This document shows, piece by piece, positions 1-8,300 of a stretch of DNA of 64,000 bases. The notes under the pieces were generated by a model. It ran no database searches. It saw nothing but the letters and a program-made list of their open reading frames with translations, and was not told where the DNA came from. The stretch comes from Candidatus Rifleibacteriota bacterium (GTDB lineage: Bacteria > Muiribacteriota > Ozemobacteria > Ozemobacterales > Ozemobacteraceae), in NCBI GenBank assembly GCA_015233565.1, contig JADFXM010000030.1:1-64000 (forward strand), written 5' to 3'. The stretch's first letter is position 1; the number at the start of each line of letters is the position of its first letter. The translations under genes were made by a program, and so were the position numbers.

Positions 1-74
1 TTGAGATGCTTTCGGGTTGGGGTTACCCCACCTTCTTTGCTGCCAACTCCAAGTGGTTAGAGGTAATCGAAACA

Positions 75-2825
75 TCATGAAAGAAATTTACTCCTGCCGT
101 TTTTTGCATGGGTAAGTGAACGGTTACCAAGATTAACTGTATCGCCGAGAATGGTCATTTCCAGACGAAGTTCAGCAACGCCCAGGATCCCGGATAAGAC
201 AGGACCAGCAGTGATTCCAATTCCCAGCCGTAGATTTTTTCGATCCAAGAGTGGTGCAAGAACTGTTTGAATTTGTCGGGCAGCTCGAATTGCATATTGT
301 ACAGGTTTAGCAAATTCATTTTCGTCGGCTGTGAAGTAAGCCAGCACCTTGTCCCCAATAAGTTTATCTATCTCCCCATCCGCCCGGAGAATTTCCCTTG
401 AAATGGATTGAAGAGAGAAATTCATATCTTGCAATAGATTGACGGGATCTTCTTTCTGAAGAAGATCACGGAAGCCTGAAACATAAACGAACATGACGAC
501 TGCAGTAATGGACTCCCCTTCAAGTGCTTGGGATTCGCGTGTCTTGTTGCGGGCGACTTCCCGAACCTTTCCCGAAACGAATTTTCCAAGGAGACGGCCT
601 TCGCGCGCTTCAGTTGCCATTCTGTTGAAAGCTCGGGCCAAGGTTCCAAATTCGTTTGAGTATATTTCCGGAAGACTAAATTCAAAATCACCGCGGGCCA
701 CCCGCTTTGCGGCATTTACAAATTCCAAAACCGGTTTGAGAAAGCCATTCGAAATAAGCCGCGCCAAGAGCATTGTCAAAAGAATGAACACCAAAAGTAC
801 AAGTCGTTGCAAATTGATTTCATCCAGCAACGTTTTAAGAATTTGCCCGATTGGAACTTCACCTCTAATAATGAAAGAGCGCGATGTAGATGGAATCGCC
901 ATTACAAGTCTGGCGTTTTCGCCCTCTCCAATGCGTCGAACAACCTTTGTCATCTTGCTTCCAACAAGGGCCGTAACATCATGATTACCAGGACGGTGAA
1001 TTGCTAAGTTATATTCCACACCACTTTTTAAGGGCGCTTTTAGAGCTCGGAAATATGGTGGAACGAGGCCCATCGAAGGACTTCTTAAAATAGAGGCCCC
1101 AAGTGCTATTTCGGATTTTCCCGCTTCAAGATCATGCCATCCGAGAAAATTTAGCCGGTCTAGTTGATTAATACTGAAAGTTACGTGGAGTTCTGAAAAA
1201 GGCTGTTGATTGTTCCATAAAATTCGGCGAAAATATCCGGTTGGAGGACTTTGTCCAACAGCCCATTCCATCTGATGGCAGGAGCTGTGAATCATTGCAG
1301 CCAAGGACTCTTCGCCCATCAGGAGTCGCAAAAAAGCTTGGAAGTCTTCGATTTGACTACCCAATACCATTTTCTGAACTTCCCCACCCGAAGTTTTTCC
1401 GCGTTCCCTCAAACCCAAAGCTCGAAAACATTCACAGCAGGTTTGTGATTGAACCTTGTTTATAACATCGCGGGTCTTATTTTCACCGGGAAAAAAGTAA
1501 TTTCCCCCTTCAGGAAAAACCACCGAAATTTCTCCCGGCTGAAATCCACGCTCCCTGAGCCACATGAAAAAATTTTCCAAAATGGTGTGCCCTATAATTT
1601 CTTGGCAGACAACCTTCTGTTTTTGTGAGAAACTATCTGAATTTTTTGCCTTCTGTTGTAGAGCACCAGCTCCCGCGAACAAAGACATCTCTGACGATTT
1701 AAAAGCACTTTCAGCAGTGTTACTGGAGAGTTGTCTGCTACCGGAAGCCTTGATGGAAGAAGTGTACAGTAAATTTGAAAAAATGTTACTTCCTGCCACA
1801 AACAACTGATGAAGCCAAGCTTTTGCAATTTCCGATCCTTCATTCTGCCTGTTGAGATTTTCTGACAGGCGCTTCTGCCATTCTGTTTCAATTCTTGATT
1901 TACGGAAAATTTGTTCCTGAGCCAATAATGAAGACGCGAGAATAATTGCAGGGAAGATGGCCAGAGCAAATCCACCAAACAATTGCCTTCCCAGGGTGAA
2001 TTTCAGTATGTCCTTCTTTCTTTTGAGTAGCAGGACAATAAGAATTCCACCAATCCCCCAGATTATTATTCCGAAGAATAAGAGTGTCATAAAAAAACCT
2101 TGGTCACCCTCAGAAAGAACTCGTCTTCCCACAAAAACCCTCGTGGGCAAAGAATCCGTTGTTGTCCGGCTATCAATCGAAGTTTTCATTGCAAGAGATG
2201 AAGCTTTCCAGGATGCAAAAAGCGATGGTGCAAAAAGACCGCCTGAAAGAAATCCAGGTGTTGCCGAAACTACACTGTTTTTTTTGGGCTCGAACTCTTG
2301 AAGAACCGCCATTTCAGCACCTTGGGATAAAACCTGGTTCTGCAGCTGAGACCATCTTAAGGAATTTGAAAAAAAGCTTGGATCGAACGCAAAAAAAAGA
2401 AACCCTCGCAAGGAACGTAAAATTTTTTGTTGTCCAAGGAACAAGAAGGGATCTGAGATTGTGGAAGCAATCCATTCATCGGTGTTTTTCCAAACTTCCC
2501 TTTGTGAAAAAGGCGGAGTTCCCACAAAAACAGGGAGACAAAAAATTATCTTTTCCTTCCCATTGAAGAAAACGGGTTGGGCAGTTCCCATGGTTTCGAT
2601 AACAAATCTGCTGTTTAACTTTGGAACACAGGAAATTTTATCCAGAATTGGTTCAAACTCGTATGGTGTAATCTTTGGTTGAAAAACACCGCCGATATTA
2701 TTCATAATCAATTCTTGCCAGGAAACAGTCAGAAGAAGTTTAAGATTTTCATCAGTCAATCCTGGAAAAAGAGAACCTCTCCGAAGAAATGTATTCTCAG
2801 ATCTGATCAAATTCAAACCTTCCAA
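75..2825 (-). CDS. membrane class III nucleotide cyclase, second (C2-like) unit
   Basis: Would make cAMP or cGMP from ATP/GTP at the membrane. Seen: extracytoplasmic N-terminal half, two membrane spans near residues 240-310, a second extracytoplasmic region, a span near residue 680 (LVLLVFILLTMLLARL), a HAMP domain (RVARGDFEFSLPEI) and a C-terminal cyclase domain. In that domain the substrate Lys (IDKLIGDK), the second metal Asp, the Thr of MTILGD, and the Asn and Arg of VNLGNR are present. The first metal Asp is Tyr (VMFVYVSGF). The called start is a TTG with no clear ribosome site. The same frame stays open upstream to an A7 run at 2935-2941, where a -1 shift would join it to the preceding cyclase gene. 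The C-terminus is short, and another frame continues to a stop at 23-25, suggesting a second indel. It lies directly downstream of the prophage-split cyclase on the same strand. Confidence 0.8.
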   Translation of the reverse strand: MEGLNLIRSENTFLRRGSLFPGLTDENLKLLLTVSWQELIMNNIGGVFQPKITPYEFEPILDKISCVPKLNSRFVIETMGTAQPVFFNGKEKIIFCLPVFVGTPPFSQREVWKNTDEWIASTISDPFLFLGQQKILRSLRGFLFFAFDPSFFSNSLRWSQLQNQVLSQGAEMAVLQEFEPKKNSVVSATPGFLSGGLFAPSLFASWKASSLAMKTSIDSRTTTDSLPTRVFVGRRVLSEGDQGFFMTLLFFGIIIWGIGGILIVLLLKRKKDILKFTLGRQLFGGFALAIFPAIILASSLLAQEQIFRKSRIETEWQKRLSENLNRQNEGSEIAKAWLHQLFVAGSNIFSNLLYTSSIKASGSRQLSSNTAESAFKSSEMSLFAGAGALQQKAKNSDSFSQKQKVVCQEIIGHTILENFFMWLRERGFQPGEISVVFPEGGNYFFPGENKTRDVINKVQSQTCCECFRALGLRERGKTSGGEVQKMVLGSQIEDFQAFLRLLMGEESLAAMIHSSCHQMEWAVGQSPPTGYFRRILWNNQQPFSELHVTFSINQLDRLNFLGWHDLEAGKSEIALGASILRSPSMGLVPPYFRALKAPLKSGVEYNLAIHRPGNHDVTALVGSKMTKVVRRIGEGENARLVMAIPSTSRSFIIRGEVPIGQILKTLLDEINLQRLVLLVFILLTMLLARLISNGFLKPVLEFVNAAKRVARGDFEFSLPEIYSNEFGTLARAFNRMATEAREGRLLGKFVSGKVREVARNKTRESQALEGESITAVVMFVYVSGFRDLLQKEDPVNLLQDMNFSLQSISREILRADGEIDKLIGDKVLAYFTADENEFAKPVQYAIRAARQIQTVLAPLLDRKNLRLGIGITAGPVLSGILGVAELRLEMTILGDTVNLGNRSLTHAKNGRSKFLS

Positions 2826-2866
2826 CTGCCTTGTACAGACCGCAAGTCCCCAGTAAAGACCTTTTT

Positions 2867-4718
2867 CTATTCCAAGTGAGACCTTTTGGATAAATCTCCA
2901 GGACCGTCTATCCTGCGACCATGAAATTCCAATATTTTTTTATGGATTTTTTGCAAACGTATCCAAATGGCATTTAAGCCCGTCTGAATCGGTATAACAT
3001 TGTAAGCAAGATCACTCTGATCATCACGAAGAGTATAAACCAGCCTATCATTGTTATCCCATCCAAAAAATATGCTTGGAGCATCGCCCTGACTGCCGGA
3101 CGACCGAACCATCAGACCGGCAACAGAATAACCGGATGGCCCATATGGTCGCTGAATACATGTTTCAATGCCTTGTATCTTTTCGGAATTTTGCCAGGCG
3201 AAAAAACAGGAGTCCCAGCGCGTACCGATCAAATATCCTCCCGCACTAAGTTCCATCGTTTCTGTCCCAATACCGGAAATTGTACCTGGCGGGAGTGAAC
3301 CACCAATGTCTGTCAATTTCAAATCTTTGAAGTTCAACGGTTCAGTTCTATAGTTTTCTTCGCTGGCACCAGTGGCTGTGAGAAAAGCTGTTTTCTCAAA
3401 TCGCGCAGTACACGTTCCTGAGATGTCGGGGAGTTGAATATATCCCCAAAGTGTACCTGAAAAACTTGCACAAGCTGAATCAGCCAGATTGGCAACCTGA
3501 CTTGCCAAAGTGCTTGTTTCAAAAGGCCATGTCAAGGGTTCCGTAATAGAAGCTAAAGGTTCGCGAATTGTCTTTCGGAAAAACGAGGTCATCTGGGTTT
3601 CCCGATCCGCCGTTGCCATTACATTGTCCAGATCTTCTTTTATCAGCTGGAAAGCTCTTTGTCGTTGGTCCTCATTGTGACCCATGTAAAGCATATAAAA
3701 ACAACCAATTGCTACCACTAATGGCAAAAACCAAATCAGGGGATTCCTGAATCTTTTCCAATTCCATTTGTTTGCTGTTTCGTCAATCTGCTCGAAGAGG
3801 TTGGTTTTCAGGTTTTCCGGAACAACATCAACAGGCATTTTCTTGTCATCCTTTTTGACCAGAGAATCGGAAAGCCCCGTTGTTATAAACCTTGAATGGC
3901 AAGTTTCATCATTTGTCCCGAGGTTTGGCCAGCCGGGACCTTCTTGTAACTCCCACACATCAATGTTACTGCCTACCGGTAGAACCGTTTCATTTGGAAG
4001 CGACTTTCTAACACTCTCAGAGATAATGATTTTTGTTGAAGTTCCTTCTTTGGAAAGGTTTTCTAATTCGGCAGCCCTGTTAATGGGGTTTCCGAAAACT
4101 GTAAAATCAAGACGAACTGATTCTTCCCCCAGAACACCAACAAGCAAATCTCCCCTTTCAATGCCGATTCCAATCTCATAAGAAAATTTTCCGGATACAA
4201 TACGTTCTTTTATCAGCTCCCGATGTTTGGCCATCATCTTGCGAGAAGCATTCAACGCCTGATTAACGTGCCCTGCTCCTTGCACAAAGTAAAAAACCGC
4301 CACTACAGCATCACCAATAAACCGATCCACCACCCCCCCGCAGCCATGAATAACCTCGGTCATGGCTTTGATATGTTCGTTCAGTGCCAAGAAAATTTCT
4401 TTTGGAGAATGCGATTCACTGAGCGTTGTAAAATTTCTAATATCAGAGCAGAGAACCGCAACGTTTTGTCTCTGACCCCGAACAGCATCATGTAGATTTC
4501 CCTTTGCAATAATCTGCATTACTTGAGGAGTCACAAAACGGGTGAGTTTTCTGCGTTCTCTGAGCTCCTCGGTCATCCCATCCATGGCCCGGCTTGCCAT
4601 GCCAAGTTCGTCGCCGCGAAATTCCCGGACACTGACTTCCAGATTTCCTCCAGCAATTTTTTCAAGTCCCAGGCTCATTCTGGAAAGTGGAGTACCCAAC
4701 CTATTTGCTAACCATCGT
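2867..4718 (-). pseudogene. 3' part of prophage-split class III cyclase (HAMP, cyclase, start of next sensor)
   Basis: Codes for the HAMP domain (IAGGNLEVSVREF), a complete class III cyclase domain, and then a membrane span (IWFLPLVVAIGCFYMLYM) with an extracytoplasmic region. The cyclase domain has both metal Asp residues (LCSDIRNF and RFIGDAV). The usual substrate Lys is Arg, and the transition-state Arg is Glu (INRAAELE). The open frame runs on to 4837, but everything beyond 4718 is prophage end sequence, so the apparent start there is an artefact. Joined across the prophage to 40238-42455 at the ATCGT duplication, the frame is restored (4065 nt, 1354 codons plus stop). After the cyclase domain, an in-frame ATG at 3838 (MPVDVV) has an AGGA-type ribosome site. 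The second sensor may therefore have been a separate gene start, or the two cyclases may be fused. Confidence 0.88.
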
Positions 4719-4724
4719 TGAGGG

Positions 4725-4881
4725 GGGACACTTGATTTGTCATCTAAATGGGAAGAACCGGGAAGATGGTGGAAGTGGTGAAACAGCCAAACTTTGAGAG
4801 AGTTTTGGAAAAAAAGTTGGGACATTTGATTTGTCATCTGATTTGATTATTTATTAGGTTTGGGACACTTGATTTGTAATC
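4725..4881 (+). repeat. three MuA-type transposase sites at left end (L1-L3)
   Basis: Three copies of a site with core GGGACACTTGATTTGT: L1 at 4725-4743, L2 at 4819-4839 (C to T change, GGGACATTTGATTTGT) and L3 at 4862-4881. Distances from the terminus are about 7, 101 and 144 nt, close to the L1/L2/L3 layout known for phage Mu. All three have the same orientation. They probably bind the transposase encoded at 8297-10327. The rest of 4838-5098 is AT-rich and shows no gene. Confidence 0.85.
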
Positions 4882-5098
4882 TTTCTGAAAAAAGTCAATT
4901 CCATTTACAACCCTTTTAATACTCATTTATCACCCAGATTATTTTTTTTCTCGCGTCCAAGTTTCTAAATTAACTCGGATGTTAGGACTAAAAATTTTTT
5001 TTTACAACGAATTCTTTGCAAATTAGCTTTTGAAGCTGATTTATTATGTTAATTTTAAAAAATATTTCAAAAAAAAAGTCGGATGTAATTTGAAATTT

Positions 5099-6559
5099 TC
5101 AGTCAGTATTTTCCTCATAAAATAAATCATTCTCTTTCTCCAATTCCTTCCGTATCTCAGAACCCGCTTTTTCAGCATCACCCCTTTCCCTGATTGCCAT
5201 TGATTCTCGATATGACCTAGCTTCAGCAATCTTTGAAATCTGAATGGGATAATTTTCTCTCCTTCCCCATTCTTCGATTTCTTCCAAAGAAACGTAGAAA
5301 AACTCCTTCCTTGGATTCATAAGGTTTAATTGTCTGCTGGCAAATTCTTTTTGTAACCTTCTTTCTAATTCAGGCGCGTTTTCAGAATATATCATGGCAT
5401 GAACGTCAAACTCAAATGGGACTGAGGCGTCCCCAAGTTCTCTTACCCTATCTCGGGGTTCTAAACGCCTTGTCATTCCAATTTTATAAACATCTTCACC
5501 GAATGATCCAATATTAGAAATGACATAAACATGCCCTGCTTTGGTTAATTGAGCTTGAGAAATAGCTCTTTCTTTTTGTGCTTGGGCTTTGGATAATTGC
5601 TCTTCGAGGTGTAAAATTTTATCATTTAATTCGTCTAATTTAGCTCCCTTCACTTTTGCCATTTCTTCCCTGGCTTTTTCCAAAGCTTTTTGGAATCTGG
5701 TTTCTTCCTTTTCTGCCTCCATCTTTGCCCGCTCAATTTCTCTTCTTTCCTTTTCTTCTTCTCGCATTTGTTCCTGAATAACCTTTTGTTCTTCCTTCTC
5801 TTGCTTAATCTTTTCTTGCAATTCGTAGGTTAACTCTAATTCTTTTAATTTTAGAAGAAAGTATTCCTGAGTAATAAAACTCTGATTAGTTTCTCCAGAT
5901 TTATTTACTCCTTCTAATGCTTTTTTTAGGCGTTCTTCCATTTTGGAAATATTATCCCATCGAACTTTTACAAGAGCTGCATCACATTCACCATTAAAAG
6001 CTCGCATCATCAATTTATGAAACTGTTTTGTCATCTTCTTGCCTTCAGCTTTGCTATTGCCCACTGTCCACTCAATTAAACATTTTACTGCTTTGTCTTC
6101 CTTGATTAGTCTTCTTTCACTTTCTCGGATATTTTCCAATTCCTTTTTATAAGCTTCAGAATCGGAGAAGTCATAATGAGGTTTATAAATACCGTAATCT
6201 GCCATTTCCAGGGTTTCTTCGAAAAGGGAAACTTGGTATTGGAGTTGATCAGACTTTTTCTTCGCTACGGCATATTTTTGCAATAAATTTTCTTTGTTTT
6301 CTTGAAAATTCTTTTCAAAAATAACCTTTTCACTTTTTAATTTGATGAGTTCGTTGACTATTCTATCTCTTTCCAATTCTACGTTTATTACTATTGCGTA
6401 TTTGTCATTTAACAACTTAATCTGTTTCTTAAGATTAGCATTTGCATCATTTGACCGTTGAAGAGCTTTATTTGTTTCTATTCCCTTTTGTCTAAAATAA
6501 CGAATTATAAAAACTAGAATGGAACACAAAATAAGAAATATAACTTCAAACTTTGACAA
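5099..6559 (-). CDS. membrane-anchored DUF4041/GIY-YIG nuclease, SNIPE-like
   Basis: Predicted anti-phage nuclease. Seen: one N-terminal membrane span (residues 5-21), coiled coil, a central segment resembling DUF4041 (about 110-260), a highly charged Glu/Lys/Arg coiled coil (250-340), and a C-terminal GIY-YIG nuclease of the T5orf172/MUG113 type (about 342-430). The nuclease has HVYVI, VYKIGMTRR and ELERRL motifs. Family knowledge: proteins with a membrane anchor, DUF4041 and GIY-YIG, described as SNIPE, cut phage DNA while it is being injected. Inference: the lysogen uses it against superinfecting phages. It is transcribed leftward behind the repressor, so it can be expressed in the lysogen independently of the lytic operons. 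Start is TTG at 6559 with GGGAGAAGG upstream. No in-frame ATG lies nearby. Confidence 0.85.
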   Translation of the reverse strand: MSKFEVIFLILCSILVFIIRYFRQKGIETNKALQRSNDANANLKKQIKLLNDKYAIVINVELERDRIVNELIKLKSEKVIFEKNFQENKENLLQKYAVAKKKSDQLQYQVSLFEETLEMADYGIYKPHYDFSDSEAYKKELENIRESERRLIKEDKAVKCLIEWTVGNSKAEGKKMTKQFHKLMMRAFNGECDAALVKVRWDNISKMEERLKKALEGVNKSGETNQSFITQEYFLLKLKELELTYELQEKIKQEKEEQKVIQEQMREEEKERREIERAKMEAEKEETRFQKALEKAREEMAKVKGAKLDELNDKILHLEEQLSKAQAQKERAISQAQLTKAGHVYVISNIGSFGEDVYKIGMTRRLEPRDRVRELGDASVPFEFDVHAMIYSENAPELERRLQKEFASRQLNLMNPRKEFFYVSLEEIEEWGRRENYPIQISKIAEARSYRESMAIRERGDAEKAGSEIRKELEKENDLFYEENTD

Positions 6560-6690
6560 GAACCTTCTCCCGAATGTTAGATTTTAAAACAGTTTTAGTG
6601 GAGATTAAATACCTTTAACAGCCATGTTAACAGCAATTTGAAAACTAATCATATTAACTAAAATCTATTCAAAAGCCTTGGACGAATGTT

Positions 6691-7590
6691 TTATAGCATC
6701 TGCCGACCGTGCCAAATTACCTTTCCAAAAATTGTGAAGTCGAATGCCACATCTTCCTGATTTGGTGGATTAATTTGAAAGGCTTCATAGGTTGAATTGT
6801 CGGAAATTACTTTAATATGCCCCTTAGGAAGAAATTGAAGACGTTTTACATAAAGGGTGCCATCATAGCGGAAAAAATAAATTCCATCCCCTTTATAAGT
6901 GGCCCGATCTTTATCAACCATAATGAAATCACAATCACTAATTGTCGGTTTCATGGAATCCCCTCTAACCGACAGCAAAAAGCAATTCTTAGGGTTTGCA
7001 TTTAAAATTTTTTTAAAGAATGATAACGGAAAAACAAATGTAGCTATAATCGGGGGTTCACTATCAAGGAAGCAACCATGACCAGCAGAAGCTTGCATTT
7101 CATACAAAGAAATAAATGTTTTTGTTTCACTCTCGCTAATATCAAAAACGTCTTTTGGCTTTTGAATTGAGGGTTTTGAGGGGAATACATTCTCTGATAA
7201 TTCATTGTTTTTCATGAAACCCCGACCCGTCAAAAGCCATTCAAAGCTAATCCCATAAGCTTCGCATATTCTAGCAGCAATTTCTGCATCTGGACTTCTT
7301 TCGGTATTTTCATAACGAGAAAGTGTATTTTGGTGAATCCCAAGTTTTGCACAAAACTCAACTTGGGATAAATTCAATCCCATTCGAATTTCACAAATTC
7401 GTTTTCCAATTCCAATTGTTTTTTCACTTCCATCATCTTTATGTAGTGATGAAGGCAATTCGTCTGTTTCAATCTTTTTTTTCAAGCTGTCCTCGTCCTT
7501 TAAAAACTTCTTTTGATGCTGAATACAGCAAATATACCATTCGGGGTTGACATTATCCCATTTTGATGTTAAATTAAAATTGTAAGCCAA
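6691..7590 (-). CDS. prophage repressor, HTH plus S24 (LexA/CI-like)
   Basis: Controls lysogeny. An XRE-type helix-turn-helix lies at about residues 60-120 (LSQVEFCAKLGIHQNTLSRYE). A S24 peptidase domain follows, with an Ala-Gly candidate cleavage site (ASAGHG), the catalytic Ser in VRGDSMKPTI and Lys in LYVKRLQ. Self-cleavage would allow SOS induction, unlike the Mu c protein, which is Clp-controlled. The gene is divergent from the early operon, with only 51 nt between them. The first possible start is a TTG at 7590 without a clear ribosome site. TTG 7485, preceded by AAGGACGAGG, would give a more typical 264-residue protein. Confidence 0.9.
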   Translation of the reverse strand: MAYNFNLTSKWDNVNPEWYICCIQHQKKFLKDEDSLKKKIETDELPSSLHKDDGSEKTIGIGKRICEIRMGLNLSQVEFCAKLGIHQNTLSRYENTERSPDAEIAARICEAYGISFEWLLTGRGFMKNNELSENVFPSKPSIQKPKDVFDISESETKTFISLYEMQASAGHGCFLDSEPPIIATFVFPLSFFKKILNANPKNCFLLSVRGDSMKPTISDCDFIMVDKDRATYKGDGIYFFRYDGTLYVKRLQFLPKGHIKVISDNSTYEAFQINPPNQEDVAFDFTIFGKVIWHGRQML

Positions 7591-7641
7591 ATTAATTAGT
7601 CTAAATTGTTCCCCTAACTAATAATACCTTAGGATTTTGGA
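7591..7641. promoter_or_regulatory. divergent repressor/early promoter-operator region
   Basis: A 51-nt AT-rich gap between the leftward repressor and the rightward early genes. It contains a spaced inverted repeat, ATTAGT (7595-7600) and ACTAAT (7617-7622), a plausible operator for the S24 repressor. The location is as expected for the lysis-lysogeny switch. The exact promoters were not resolved. Confidence 0.45.
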
Positions 7642-8100
7642 ATGTTCAACGGCAAAAAACAATCAAGTTTCGGACCAAGTTCAAATCAGCTTGAATCAAC
7701 AACTTTGCCCAGCTTAGATCCGATAATCCGTCTAAAAATTGCCATGAAAAAGGCAATTTCCGATTCCCAATTGTCCAGAGAAAAGATTGTTTCTGACATG
7801 AATGTATTAGCCGCTCAGGAAGGAATGACCTGTGGTGGAAAAGGGCAAAAAGTTTCATTGTCTATTCTTGATAAATGGATTTCGGTTTCCTCCGCAACCC
7901 ATGTTATTCCATTGCGATTTTTACCATTATTTTGTCATGTAACAAACAGTTTTCTCCCCTTCAATGCGCTGATTAGCTCCTTGAATGCCGAAGTTATCGC
8001 AGAGGAAGAGCGAAAACTTCTTGAATGGGCAAAAGTTGAAATAACCCGAAAAAAATTAAAGAGAGATTCCAAAAAACTTGCTCAGGAAGTGGGATTATGA
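7642..8100 (+). CDS. early phage protein, probable regulator
   Basis: First gene of the early operon, 152 residues, with TAGGA upstream of the ATG. No named family recognised with certainty. Proteins with a similar layout (N-terminal helical segment, a CGGKGQK-like stretch, then HVIPLRFLPLFCHVT and a basic helical tail) occur beside the repressor/Ner genes of other Mu-like phages. Its stop codon overlaps the next start (ATGA), so the two genes are translationally coupled. A regulatory or DNA-binding role is inferred from position only. Confidence 0.65.
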   Translation: MFNGKKQSSFGPSSNQLESTTLPSLDPIIRLKIAMKKAISDSQLSREKIVSDMNVLAAQEGMTCGGKGQKVSLSILDKWISVSSATHVIPLRFLPLFCHVTNSFLPFNALISSLNAEVIAEEERKLLEWAKVEITRKKLKRDSKKLAQEVGL

Positions 8101-8300
8101 TCAGAACAGAAAGACAAATCGAAATTCAGAAATGGCTTTTGGATCAAAGTTTAACTCAATCCGAAATTGCCAAAAAAGCGAATGTTTCAAGAACAACAAT
8201 ACATCAATTCGTTAAGGGTTTTGTCAGTAGTCGTCGTTTGGTTAGCCTGTTCGAAGAACTTGGATGTCCAAAAGAACTTCTTGAAAAGAGAGCCGCATGA
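8097..8300 (+). CDS. small helix-turn-helix protein, Ner-like
   Basis: A 67-residue protein with a clear helix-turn-helix (LTQSEIAKKANVSRTTIHQFVKG). In Mu the second repressor Ner sits at this place and turns down early and repressor transcription, so the same role is inferred here. It overlaps both neighbours by four bases (ATGA), tying it tightly to the transposase gene. Confidence 0.72.
   Translation: MIRTERQIEIQKWLLDQSLTQSEIAKKANVSRTTIHQFVKGFVSSRRLVSLFEELGCPKELLEKRAA

Noticed and set aside
4719..4837. Apparent start of the left cyclase fragment (MTNQMSQLFF...)
   Set aside because: This part lies inside the prophage left end and includes transposase binding sites; it is an accidental extension of the host frame.
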